Shown here one piece after another: positions 6,477-15,380 of a DNA stretch of 32,362 nucleotides. The notes under the pieces were generated by a model. The model was not told where the DNA came from and did not search any database. It saw only the letters and a list, made by a program, of their open reading frames with translations. This stretch comes from Spirochaetales bacterium (lineage in GTDB: Bacteria > Spirochaetota > Spirochaetia > Treponematales > Treponemataceae). Each line of letters begins with the position of its first letter. Within the stretch, counting starts at the first letter, position 1. The stretch spans positions 1 through 32,362 of the forward strand of contig QKDA01000034.1 in NCBI GenBank assembly GCA_003246765.1. The letters run 5' to 3'. The position numbers and the translations under genes were made by a program.

Positions 6477-9400
6477 TCATTCCTTAATCACCATTACCTT
6501 TCTGATCTCGTCCATTCCGGGGCCCACGACCCGAATGAAGTAGATGCCCCGTGCCACGGGATTCCCCGCCACGTTGGTACCGTCCCAGAAGTAGGAATAG
6601 GTTCCTCCTCCCTTCAGTCCCCGCTCCAGCACCCGCACGACGTTTCCGTCCAGGGTGAATACCTGGATTACCAGGTTACCGGCCTTGGGCAGTTCGACCT
6701 GCACGATGGTCTTTTCGCGTTTGCCCGAATCGATCACGTTATTGAGGATCGTCACGCCGCCGCGCTGGGCCTTGGTCTCGGAGATCGAGAAGCTCCACGG
6801 CGCGATGGAGGTAATGTCCGATTCGTCGCTGAGTCTTGCGCAGAAGAGGCCTTCATATTGCATGAGCAGCTCGACCTTGGCGCCCGGCCGTACCTCCGGG
6901 TCCGATTCGGGTATGAGGAAGTTGCGGAGGAGCCGCGTGGTGCCCGCGTCGGTTATAAGAATCGGGCTAAGGTTTCGGGCCTCCTGGTTTCCCGATTGGT
7001 TAAAGCCCGAAAGCACCGAGGGCAGCCAGAGCCTGAGCGAGAGGCCGGTCGCGTCGTTAAAGGTCTTGGGCATGGTTTCGACGGCGGGGTTAACGTCGTA
7101 GAACAGCGACAGCGCGCCTGGGGCGGTCGGGAGACTAATCCGGGTCGCGATGGTTATGTCCTTGTCCAATAGGCGGCCGGAGCCGTCGAAGTCGCCGGAG
7201 CGGAGCGCGCCCGATGATCCGCCGAGCAAACCGGGCTGGTTTACCCCGTCGGAGCCGTAGAGAATTCCCGCAAGGCCTATGCCTATGTCGGTAAGTCGAT
7301 GCGTATCTCCTACCACGGCCGAATTCCCGAGTTCGTCCACGAAATACGAGGTTTCATAGTCGATTCCCGTATCCGGGTCAGTGATTATTGTGCCAGTTCC
7401 CGCGACCTCTATACCGCTCGCCGGGTTGACGAGATCGGCTGCAGCCACGGCTTGGTCCAGTCGGTAAAGGAGCGCCCGGTTCCCCGCGGAAACCGTTGGC
7501 GTGCCCGTTAGGGTCACGGGCGTGCCCGAGAGGGTTACGGTGAGTCCCGTGGCCACGTCGGCGGGGTCCGCGATCGAGAGGCGCTTCGAAAAGAGCACGT
7601 ACAGGTCGTTACGGTTCGCGCCCGCCAAGCTTAAGGTCATGCGGGGCGGGGTGCGGTCCACGCAGGCGATCCGCGAGAAGGGGCTTAAAAGGTTTCCCGC
7701 GAGGTCGGTCACGTAACCCGTTACCGCGGGCGAGTCCGCATTGTAGGAAACCGTTATGGAGCTGCCCGCCAACTGGGTGCCCGAGCCGCCCATGCCCGTC
7801 CAGAAGAGCCGGAAATAGGGGTCGCCCGCAACGTTTTGGTTGGCGACGGGCGCGAGCAGGTTGGTAGTTACGTTGGTACTGAACGTGTCCGGGGGTATCG
7901 CCATGGCAACATTATTGTTAAAGACCCTGAAGGCGCCCACGGCGGCGTTCAGCGAGCTTTCGCGGATGCCTCCCCGGGTGCTTACCGTACCGGCCGCGTT
8001 CAACGGCCGGGCGCCGCCGAAGGATTCAGGCGCCGTCGCCGAGGCTTGTCCGTAAATCGGCCTGCCTACGTCCGAGGAGGGATACCATCCGTTTCTGGAA
8101 TACCAGGCATGGGGGTCCGCCGCGGTATAGGCCACGGCGTTATCGAAAAAGTGCATTTCAAGCTTATCGATGAGACCGCCGCTCGAGTCGGGTACCGCCT
8201 CGTAGGCGGCGATCGGGTCGCTCCACGCGTCGCCCGCCATGCGGAGGGCGGCGGGCGCGGGGCCGACGGTGTCCCAACTACCGTAAAAGGAAACTCCCGT
8301 CGGATTGGTGGAATCGGAGGTGGAAACCGTTACGATCGCCCTCGGATAGGTGGCCGAACCGAAACTTTCAATGCCATTCGTCGCCGCGGATGTATCTGCG
8401 ATGGCCAGCGAGGCGGAGGAGTCGGTTACCGCGCCGGTCGGCGTAACGGCTCCCGCGATATAGCCGGGCCAGTACCATCGGTAGTCCGTCGCCCCGAGGC
8501 CCGCCGCGTCTTGGGCAAAACCGGCTATGGATACGCGGATTCGGTGCGTCTGCGCCCCGTAGGATCCGGTACCGTCCCGCGAGAAGAACCGGTAGAGAGC
8601 GTGAACGTCCGAGCTCGCGGCGCCCGCGTTGGTGCCGTAGGCGCGTTCTCCCGCGCTGAGGCTGCCGGAGGCTATGGCGCCGAATCCCGCGACGTCGAGT
8701 CCGGGCCCGGAGGCGGTAATCGCGCCCTCGCCGGCCATGGCTCTCACGTTCACGTCGGAGTCTGCCACGTTCGGTATCGTCACCTGTTCGGACCATTGGA
8801 ATTCAATGAAGTTATGCGAGTCATACGGCCTTTGCGCGGCGTTGTCGTCGGCGTAGTCGTGGGTTTCCTGGCCGGTAAAAACCGCGACCAAAACCGGGGC
8901 ACAGCGGTCGGCCACCGCGGTATAGGTCGCCCCGGCGGCAGCGTTGCTCGCCGCGACGGAGGGCGTGGCGGAGTAGTAATGCCCGATCCTGTTCTTACGC
9001 GCGTCCCGGAGGGTCTGATAGAGCCCGCCGAGGGCTTTCGGGAGGTTAACGTAGGGGATGGCGGAGCGATGGCTCGCGGCGGTCGCGCCGCGGCCCCGGT
9101 CGGTGCTCTGGGCGTCGCCCGCAGAAATACCGGTCGCGTCGGTATTCCACGTATCGGCGGAGGTTTGCAGGTAGAAAACGGTTAGGTCGCCGGCTCCGTC
9201 CGTGGTGGTCGCACAGTCCCTGTCGGTGAAGGAACCGGTGAATGACGCGAGGGCGCCGCCGTCCCAGTAGCGGATATTCGCCAGCGCGGCGCTTATCTCG
9301 TTATTCGTGTTCTCTATCGCCTCGCTCGCCTCCACGCGGATCACGTTGTCGTACACCGTATATGTTCCAGCCTGCACGATCGTCGGCCGGGTGAAATCGA

Positions 9401-12400
9401 CGCCCGAGTTGCCCGCTCCGGAACAGCCTTCCGCCGCAGCAAGCCACGCGAAAGAGCCTGAAGGAGACGCTGTCAGGTTCACGGTTACCGTGCAATTGTC
9501 TATGGTCGCGTTATATGCTTCCGCGAAGGAATCGGTCGCGTTGGCGTTGTCGGGGATCGACAGGGTCCATGCTCCGCTTGCGTTGAGGTCAACGCCGTTA
9601 TCGTAGAAGTTACCCTCCGGGGCGAGGGTCGTTCCCGCGAGATCGCCCAAGGCTCCGGTATAGGTCGCGGGGAACGCGGACGCGTCGGGGTACGCCGCCG
9701 CGAGCGCGGCGAGGGAAGGCGGGTTAACGATGGCCGCCGTCCTCTGCGCGTTGATATAGGCGTACAAATTGCCGACTCCGGTCGCCGCGTCCGCGTACAT
9801 GGTCGCGGGATTCCCGTTCAGGAGGACTATGTCCCCTCCCGTCGCGAGTGAGGGTATGGTTGCCGTGGCGGCGAAGCTTACCGTGCCGTTATAGAGCGCG
9901 GCGGAACCAGCCACGTTTATGCCCGAAGAGAAGGTTATCGCCTTACCGGTTGCGGCGATATGGAGGTCTCCATTGAAGGAAATGACGTTGTCGGCGCCGT
10001 TTCTTCCGAAAGCCATCGTCCCGGTAGTGCCGTAAAGGTACACGTCGGTCGCGAAGGTGATCGTTCCCCCGTTGGTTATAACGCCGCCCGCCAGCTGGTT
10101 CAGCCCCGTACCGTTTTGAGAGAAATTTCCGGCGGTAAGGGTTATATCGGCGTCTTCCGCGGTGAGGAAGAGGTCGGAGTTGGTGATAGAGACGGCGCCC
10201 GCCGAACTTACCGCCCCATTAAAGGTGAGTCGCCGTCCCGAAAAGGACAGACCGCCGGTATTTACCGTTCGGTTGAAGACGGTGAGGCCCGTCGTTACGT
10301 TCGCGGCGGATTGTGCGAAGTCCGTTACGAAGACCTGCCCGTTAAGGGTAACGGCGTTTCCGTTCAGGATATTTAAGGCGGAGGGCATATGGGTTCCCGC
10401 GTTTCCTCCGATTCGTGCGTTTCCGTCGCCGATTGAGGTTCCGAACGAAATATTCCCGTTCGTTCCCGCGTTAAGGTTGAGATCGTACGCGCCATCGGCA
10501 GTTTCATTTACGGTAGCCGTGTTTTGGAAAGATATGTCGGCGCCGGCCGTCGAACCGCCCGTGGTATCGAGCGTAACCGCGTTCGTTAGGGTTATGGGCC
10601 CGGCTAAGGCGATTTGATCTGACGTCGTCACTATTTCCGCCCCGAGAAGGATAGTCCCCGTTGTGACATCCTGGGTAAACGCGCCGTCGAGGGCGCAATC
10701 GGCCGTGTCCGGCAGAAGCAGCGTCCCTGTATTGGAAATGCGCATGATTCCGCTGCCCGTCGTGGTAACCGGCAGGTAAAAGGCGAAGTTCCGCCCGTTG
10801 AGGTCAATGCCCGCCGCGTCATTGGTATTCACGAGGCGGTTGAAAACGGTCGTTCCGGTCGTTGCGTTCGAGGATGTTTGGGCGATCGACGCGGCGTAGA
10901 CTTGGCCGTTGAAGGTTACGGCGTTTGCGTTTTCGATGCTGAGCGCGCCGATCCTTCCTGCGCCGGCGGCTCCGCCGATCCTCGCGCTCGCGTCGGCGTT
11001 GGTCGCGCCGAAGGTAATATCGCCGCTTCCTCCCGCGTTCAGGAGAAGATCGTATGGTCCAGGGGCCATCGCGTCGGAGACGGTAGCCGCGTCGGCGAAG
11101 TTTATATCGTTACCGGTGGCCCCCGTATACACACGCACGTTACCCGTTAGTTCCACGGGCGTGTTGAAATCGACCGTATCGTTTGAGGTGGCGATGTCTC
11201 CCGCGATCTGGACCGAACCCGTGCCCGATTCCGTGAAGGACCCGTCTAGGACAAGGTCGGCGGTCGCCGTATCGGTAAGGCTTGTCGCGTCATAGATGGA
11301 CAAAACCCCAGAATGGGTAATATTGACAGCCCCTCCGTTTGCGGTTGAGATTCCCTCTTGGAAACTAACATCTCCAGAGCTAGTAATCGTCAAATTTTGG
11401 AAGGCTTTCTCCGTCGCGCGCGCACCGGCGGGATCTCCACCCACGTTTCCAGTGAATAGAATCGTTCCCGTTCCCGTATCGATTTCGAGACTGTTGGTTC
11501 CTGCCGCGATTCCGCCTGCGTCGTCCTCGTCGAGGGTCGATGCGAATGTGATGTCTCCGTTTCCGGTATTGATGGAAATGGAATTCCCTACCGTCGGGCG
11601 CAGCCTGACTGCCTGATTGTAAACGATATTGTCGCCATTCGTATCTATATCGTGCGTTAGGTATATAGTACCCCCGCCTCCGTAAATATCGGTGATAATC
11701 GGACCGGTAACGCTTACCGTACCCAGATAAATCGCCCCTCCGACTCCCGTGAGCCATACGCCTTGCGGGGCCCTGCCCGTTACGTCGACCCTTGTCGTCG
11801 GTGAAACGTTTATCTCTATGGGCAGGGTCGGTGTGCTCGGAAGTGTCCCTGCCCCGATGCGAGTGCCGTTCGCTGCGTCGGTCGTTAGCGTGATTTGACC
11901 CGTCGACGAAATATGGCCGAATCCGCTTGCCTGGGCTGCCTCGATTCGTAAATAGGAATTTAGATTGACGGTCGAGTCAGCGTTATCGATGGCAGGGGCA
12001 GTTACTGCATTGTCGAGCGCGATGTAACCCGTCGCCGCGTCGCTATTCGCGGTTATGGGTACTCCTCCACCGGTGTTGGCGCCCGAGAAGTCGGCGGTAC
12101 GGAACGTGATCGCGCCGGATTGAACCATCGATTCGCCGATGATGAGCGTTCCGATTATCGCTCCTGCCGTTAAGCTCGCGATTTCGCTATCGTCAAGATT
12201 CCAATGGGCCGCGTTACCCGAGTCGAAACCGACGTTCATGAGAGTCGATGCCGTCGCCGTATAAAGATTGAGCGTATTGGTTCCCAGATTCCAGCTTCCA
12301 AAGGTTGCGCCCAACGGATTGAGATCGATATCGCTCGCGCGTATGGTGAGGTTGTAGCTTGCGGTGGATGAATCGACGTTGCCATACACGTTCACGTTAG

Positions 12401-13598
12401 TATTCGAGAATAAGGTGGTCGCCGCGGAAGTCGTTATCGCCCTCGGTGTGGCGACAGTTCCTGCCTGCCAGGTTTGAGCTCCCGTCGTCCGGTACCATGA
12501 GCCGAGAAGGTTTACCCCTCCGGTCGTCGCCGCCGTTACCGAAACGGAGACGGCTCCGGCTGAGGTCCCTACTGCGCCAACGTCATCCAGGCTTACCGTA
12601 TTCCCCGTGATAGTCAATCCAGAAAGGGGTACCGAGACGCCGATAGGGTCATTGAGCGTAACCGCGCTCGCGTTTCCGGTTATCGTTAAGGTATTCGCGT
12701 TGGCCGCTTCGTCATTTATAGCGTTAAACGTAAGCGTATTGGCGGCATTTCCCGTCGTCTGGACGATCGTGGCATTCTCTTGCAGGATAACGGGTCTCGT
12801 TACGGTCAAATTAGCCGTGGATTGCGTGATTATATTGCCCGTTCCCGAGGGATAATTTAGATAAACCGTTCCCGCAGGCGAAAGCGTGATATTCCCCGTG
12901 CCAGTGCTTATCGGCCCGGAAAGAACGAGATCTCCTGCTTGGGTAGTTATGCTGACAAGGTCGTCGCTGGTCGTGACGGCTCCGTACGTTAGGGCCCCGA
13001 GAGTCAGGTTGTTGATACCATCTAGATAAACCGCACCGCCGGCGTTGATTTCAACATCGTCTTGATTGGCGACGAATTGAACCCTGTTGGCCGCCGTCCC
13101 GACGGGTCCCGCGGTAGCGATCGTGATTTTCCCCGTAGTTGCGAGTTCGGCAACCGTTGCGCTGGTCGTCTGCGTTACGAGGATTCCAGTGGCGCCCGCA
13201 TTGAGATTGATCGCCCCTGCGCCGCCTGTTGCAAGCGCGGCGGAAGGCGTCCCTCCCGTATCGTCGTCTAGCGCGATCGAACCGGTAGTATTGAAGCTTT
13301 GCGCGGCGGCGGCGCTTGTCCCGTGCGCCTGCGCCGTTTGAATCGAGATATTTCCGGATTGTTGGTTTGGCGCTAAGGCTTTTCCCACGGTGATGCTTAC
13401 GGCGTTCCGTATAGCCTGCCATTCCGCGTCGCTGATTTGCATCGTGCCGGTTCCGGCGAAACCGACGTCGATCGTTTCGGCGCCGGTTCGGGTATAGATG
13501 AAGAGGTTGCCGGTGGTGTTTAAATTGATCGTTGCCGTATCGATTTGAAGATCGTTGGCGTTCATTACTATATTCGTCGTGCTGCTTATCGTTCCCAA
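6477..13598 (-). CDS. Giant repeat-rich secreted surface protein, main C-terminal part
   Basis: 2,373 residues from ATG 13598, but the frame is open without a stop to about 13970, so this ATG is probably not the true start. Together with the fragments at 13970-14343 and 14304-15233 it forms one protein of about 2,918 residues. From the N-terminus to about residue 1,300 it is built of short Thr/Asn/Gly/Ala-rich beta-strand repeats (phrases like NAVTLNGQV, GDITFASTL), as in filamentous-haemagglutinin-type beta-helices. The region from about residue 1,350 is less repetitive. The last 75 residues (VIQVFTLDGNVVRVLERG...YSYFWDGTNVAGNPVARGIYFIRV...VMVIKE) form a FlgD-Ig-like domain of the kind found at the C-terminus of exported proteins. 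There is no autotransporter barrel. An adhesin or cell-envelope role is likely but unproven. A strong terminator follows. Confidence 0.8.
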   Translation of the reverse strand: MGTISSTTNIVMNANDLQIDTATINLNTTGNLFIYTRTGAETIDVGFAGTGTMQISDAEWQAIRNAVSITVGKALAPNQQSGNISIQTAQAHGTSAAAAQSFNTTGSIALDDDTGGTPSAALATGGAGAINLNAGATGILVTQTTSATVAELATTGKITIATAGPVGTAANRVQFVANQDDVEINAGGAVYLDGINNLTLGALTYGAVTTSDDLVSITTQAGDLVLSGPISTGTGNITLSPAGTVYLNYPSGTGNIITQSTANLTVTRPVILQENATIVQTTGNAANTLTFNAINDEAANANTLTITGNASAVTLNDPIGVSVPLSGLTITGNTVSLDDVGAVGTSAGAVSVSVTAATTGGVNLLGSWYRTTGAQTWQAGTVATPRAITTSAATTLFSNTNVNVYGNVDSSTASYNLTIRASDIDLNPLGATFGSWNLGTNTLNLYTATASTLMNVGFDSGNAAHWNLDDSEIASLTAGAIIGTLIIGESMVQSGAITFRTADFSGANTGGGVPITANSDAATGYIALDNAVTAPAIDNADSTVNLNSYLRIEAAQASGFGHISSTGQITLTTDAANGTRIGAGTLPSTPTLPIEINVSPTTRVDVTGRAPQGVWLTGVGGAIYLGTVSVTGPIITDIYGGGGTIYLTHDIDTNGDNIVYNQAVRLRPTVGNSISINTGNGDITFASTLDEDDAGGIAAGTNSLEIDTGTGTILFTGNVGGDPAGARATEKAFQNLTITSSGDVSFQEGISTANGGAVNITHSGVLSIYDATSLTDTATADLVLDGSFTESGTGSVQIAGDIATSNDTVDFNTPVELTGNVRVYTGATGNDINFADAATVSDAMAPGPYDLLLNAGGSGDITFGATNADASARIGGAAGAGRIGALSIENANAVTFNGQVYAASIAQTSSNATTGTTVFNRLVNTNDAAGIDLNGRNFAFYLPVTTTGSGIMRISNTGTLLLPDTADCALDGAFTQDVTTGTILLGAEIVTTSDQIALAGPITLTNAVTLDTTGGSTAGADISFQNTATVNETADGAYDLNLNAGTNGNISFGTSIGDGNARIGGNAGTHMPSALNILNGNAVTLNGQVFVTDFAQSAANVTTGLTVFNRTVNTGGLSFSGRRLTFNGAVSSAGAVSITNSDLFLTAEDADITLTAGNFSQNGTGLNQLAGGVITNGGTITFATDVYLYGTTGTMAFGRNGADNVISFNGDLHIAATGKAITFSSGINVAGSAALYNGTVSFAATATIPSLATGGDIVLLNGNPATMYADAATGVGNLYAYINAQRTAAIVNPPSLAALAAAYPDASAFPATYTGALGDLAGTTLAPEGNFYDNGVDLNASGAWTLSIPDNANATDSFAEAYNATIDNCTVTVNLTASPSGSFAWLAAAEGCSGAGNSGVDFTRPTIVQAGTYTVYDNVIRVEASEAIENTNNEISAALANIRYWDGGALASFTGSFTDRDCATTTDGAGDLTVFYLQTSADTWNTDATGISAGDAQSTDRGRGATAASHRSAIPYVNLPKALGGLYQTLRDARKNRIGHYYSATPSVAASNAAAGATYTAVADRCAPVLVAVFTGQETHDYADDNAAQRPYDSHNFIEFQWSEQVTIPNVADSDVNVRAMAGEGAITASGPGLDVAGFGAIASGSLSAGERAYGTNAGAASSDVHALYRFFSRDGTGSYGAQTHRIRVSIAGFAQDAAGLGATDYRWYWPGYIAGAVTPTGAVTDSSASLAIADTSAATNGIESFGSATYPRAIVTVSTSDSTNPTGVSFYGSWDTVGPAPAALRMAGDAWSDPIAAYEAVPDSSGGLIDKLEMHFFDNAVAYTAADPHAWYSRNGWYPSSDVGRPIYGQASATAPESFGGARPLNAAGTVSTRGGIRESSLNAAVGAFRVFNNNVAMAIPPDTFSTNVTTNLLAPVANQNVAGDPYFRLFWTGMGGSGTQLAGSSITVSYNADSPAVTGYVTDLAGNLLSPFSRIACVDRTPPRMTLSLAGANRNDLYVLFSKRLSIADPADVATGLTVTLSGTPVTLTGTPTVSAGNRALLYRLDQAVAAADLVNPASGIEVAGTGTIITDPDTGIDYETSYFVDELGNSAVVGDTHRLTDIGIGLAGILYGSDGVNQPGLLGGSSGALRSGDFDGSGRLLDKDITIATRISLPTAPGALSLFYDVNPAVETMPKTFNDATGLSLRLWLPSVLSGFNQSGNQEARNLSPILITDAGTTRLLRNFLIPESDPEVRPGAKVELLMQYEGLFCARLSDESDITSIAPWSFSISETKAQRGGVTILNNVIDSGKREKTIVQVELPKAGNLVIQVFTLDGNVVRVLERGLKGGGTYSYFWDGTNVAGNPVARGIYFIRVVGPGMDEIRKVMVIKE
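10255..11102 (-). repeat. Two diverged copies of a 189-codon coding repeat
   Basis: Segments at about 10255-10535 and 10822-11102 match at a constant offset of 567 bp. At the protein level both carry the order 'N-A-V-T-x-NGQV', 'TVFNR-VNT' and 'ARIGG'. The offset is a multiple of three, so the frame is kept. These are older, diverged duplications compared with the near-identical ones further upstream in the gene. Confidence 0.6.
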
Positions 13599-13713
13599 GG
13601 CAATAATGGTACCGCCCGTCGTGCATGATAGCGTTATATTTGACGATCCACCTGCCGTAACAGCGTTCGTAGTGAGATTTGCGTTGTCGCTGGAAAGCGT
13701 GATTGCTCCTGAA

Positions 13714-13931
13714 GCGGTGGTGACGGTCGTGAAGGAGACGGCGCCGCCGCCTGATTGGTCGAAGGTGATGGAGCCTGTCCCGGTGGTGAGGGAATTGACG
13801 GCGACCGCGGCAACGTTCGTGTTATTGATATCGATGTTTCCGCCCGTCGAGTCGGCGGTAACGGTAGTCGCGGCGAGGTTGAGCGCGGTCGCGTTACCGA
13901 TGCCTGAGACGGCATTGAGGTCGACCGTGGT
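13714..13931 (-). repeat. 218-bp near-identical direct repeat, copy B
   Basis: It matches 14124-14341 over 218 bp with only two differences seen by eye (13746 and 13812). The copy offset is 410 bp, which is not a multiple of three. It codes for the block starting TTVDLNAVSGIGNATALN. This copy is in the same frame as the main C-terminal part. Confidence 0.85.
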
Positions 13932-13969
13932 GGCGGTGACGGTACCCGCGCCGTTGAGACGGAGTTGAC

Positions 13970-14343
13970 CTGAACCTGGTCTCCGGCTGCGGTGACCGTG
14001 CCGGTAAGCACGACGGAACCCGCGGTCGTGGTGGTGAGGGTTACGTTATTCGCCCCGCCCGCGGTAACGGCGGTAGCGACGGTGAGGTTGTTTCCTGCGT
14101 CAGTGAGAATTACCGCTCCGTCCGCGGTGGTGACGGTCGTGAAGGAGACGGCGCCACCGCCTGATTGGTCGAAGGTGATGGAGCCTGTCCCGGTGGTGAG
14201 GGAATTGACGGCGACCGCGGCAGCGTTCGTGTTATTGATATCGATGTTTCCGCCCGTCGAGTCGGCGGTAACGGTAGTCGCGGCGAGGTTGAGCGCGGTC
14301 GCGTTACCGATGCCTGAGACGGCATTGAGGTCGACCGTGGTTT
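13970..14343 (-). pseudogene. Out-of-frame middle segment of the giant surface protein
   Basis: Between these positions the coding sense lies in a different frame from both flanks. The frame that reads TTVDLNAV...TGTGSITFDQSGGGAVSFTTV, which matches the in-frame repeat copy downstream, is open from 14401 to 13634. At about 14341-14343 one A too many on the coding strand (AAA in place of AA) shifts the reading out of the N-terminal frame. At about 13965-13970 one base is missing, which restores it. Without correction the N-terminal part stops at 14304. Either the gene is broken in this genome or these are two errors in the sequence. Confidence 0.7.
14124..14341 (-). repeat. 218-bp near-identical direct repeat, copy A
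   Basis: Partner of 13714-13931. Identity stops exactly at 14341, the position of the first frameshift. The coincidence of repeat edge and frameshift suggests a recombination or assembly junction at this point. Confidence 0.85.
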
Positions 14344-15233
14344 GTAGATGCCGTAAGTGTAAGTATTCCTGTAATAGAAAAACGTATGGCGCCTGCAGCA
14401 AGTGTTACTGTAGCAGCAGTAATTGTAGAATTACTTCCTGAAGATATTTGCCCTCCGGAAATATTCAATGTCCCGAGCGCTGTAAACCCTGTAGTTTGGA
14501 GATCCGTTCCCAATCCGCTTACAGTAATGTTCTGATAATTAATGCCCCAAAGAGGAGATACGGGGCCTCCTCCCAAATACTCGACGACGCTTGTCCCGCC
14601 GTTGACGACGCTGCCGGCCGCCAGGGTTGAAGTATCGGAGAACTGTACGGTACCGTTATTCGTGAAGGCTCCCACGACGGTAACGGCGTCGCCGGAGAGA
14701 TTGAGGGTAGCCGGGGCGCCGACAGTGAGGGCCTGGTAAGTTCCACCCCAGATATCGGTGCACGTACCGGTCGTATACTCGACGACGCTTGTCCCGCCGT
14801 TGACGACGCTGCCGGCCGCCAGGGTTGAAGTATCGGAGAACTGTACGGTACCGTTATTCGTGAAGGTCCCCGCGACGGTAACGGCGTCGCCGGAGAGATT
14901 GAGGGTTCCGTTGATAACGGTAAGCGTATTTGTTGTAAGATTTCCCCCCAACGTGATATTTGCTGCAGGGTCATTAATCGTCAGTGTTGCCAGTGTAGCA
15001 GGGAGATTAATAAAAGTGATCGTAAAACCACCAATAGTCGCCGTATCTAGCCCGTCCGGATACCCGTTCAGTCCGTCATCCGCGGAAGCGAGGGCAGGAG
15101 TCCAGTTCGCGGGGTTCGTCCATGATCCGTCACCTCCGCCCCCGTTCCAGGTGAAATCGTCCCCCCACGCCCCCATCCCGAAGGCCATGACTGCCCCAAC
15201 GAGTATATATCGAAGAAAACGAGTGTTTTTCAT
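14304..15233 (-). CDS. Giant repeat-rich secreted surface protein, N-terminal fragment with signal peptide
   Basis: Starts at ATG 15233 with AGGAG 9 nt upstream. A Sec signal peptide (MKNTRFLRYILVGAVMAFG, cut probably after GAWG near residue 24) leads into DDFTWNGGGGDGSWTNPANW, a beginning often seen in bacterial beta-helix surface proteins. Two copies of a 66-residue unit follow (each containing FTNNGTVQFSDTSTLAAG and NGGTSVVEY). The last true codons lie at about 14344; after that the frame reads a nonsense tail and stops at 14304. It shares the frame (modulo 3) with the main part at 6477-13598, so two opposite single-base shifts separate them. I read this as the first 300 residues of one long protein. 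Confidence 0.78.
   Translation of the reverse strand: MKNTRFLRYILVGAVMAFGMGAWGDDFTWNGGGGDGSWTNPANWTPALASADDGLNGYPDGLDTATIGGFTITFINLPATLATLTINDPAANITLGGNLTTNTLTVINGTLNLSGDAVTVAGTFTNNGTVQFSDTSTLAAGSVVNGGTSVVEYTTGTCTDIWGGTYQALTVGAPATLNLSGDAVTVVGAFTNNGTVQFSDTSTLAAGSVVNGGTSVVEYLGGGPVSPLWGINYQNITVSGLGTDLQTTGFTALGTLNISGGQISSGSNSTITAATVTLAAGAIRFSITGILTLTASTNHGRPQCRLRHR
14578..14708 (-). repeat. 131-bp direct repeat, downstream copy
   Basis: It matches 14776-14906 with three differences, all within a 10-bp patch. The offset is 198 bp (66 codons), so the frame is kept. Confidence 0.88.
14776..14906 (-). repeat. 131-bp direct repeat, upstream copy
   Basis: Partner of 14578-14708. It encodes the first of two copies of the unit FTNNGTVQFSDTSTLAAG...NGGTSVVEY in the N-terminal part of the giant surface protein. 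Confidence 0.88.
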
Positions 15234-15254
15234 GTGCCGGAACTCCTGTCTACC

Positions 15255-15284
15255 ATTATATGCCCCAAAATCCCCTAAAACCAA
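15255..15284 (-). promoter_or_regulatory. Promoter of the giant surface-protein gene
   Basis: On the minus strand a perfect TATAAT (15260-15255) lies 18 bp from TTGGTT (15284-15279). The start site would be near 15248, leaving a short leader with the AGGAG ribosome site before ATG 15233. Confidence 0.5.
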
Positions 15285-15380
15285 ATTCGCGTGCTATATC
15301 GGGGAAAAAGGGTATATTCCGTTTCAAGTTTCGGCAGAAATGAGGCGGCGGTTAAGGTGAATGACCTCGGGGCTTGTCGC

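Noticed and set aside
14578-14906. Repeats in the giant gene as a CRISPR array or integron cassette sites
   Set aside because: The units are over 100 bp, lie in a coding frame and encode the same peptide; there are no short spacers and no associated genes.
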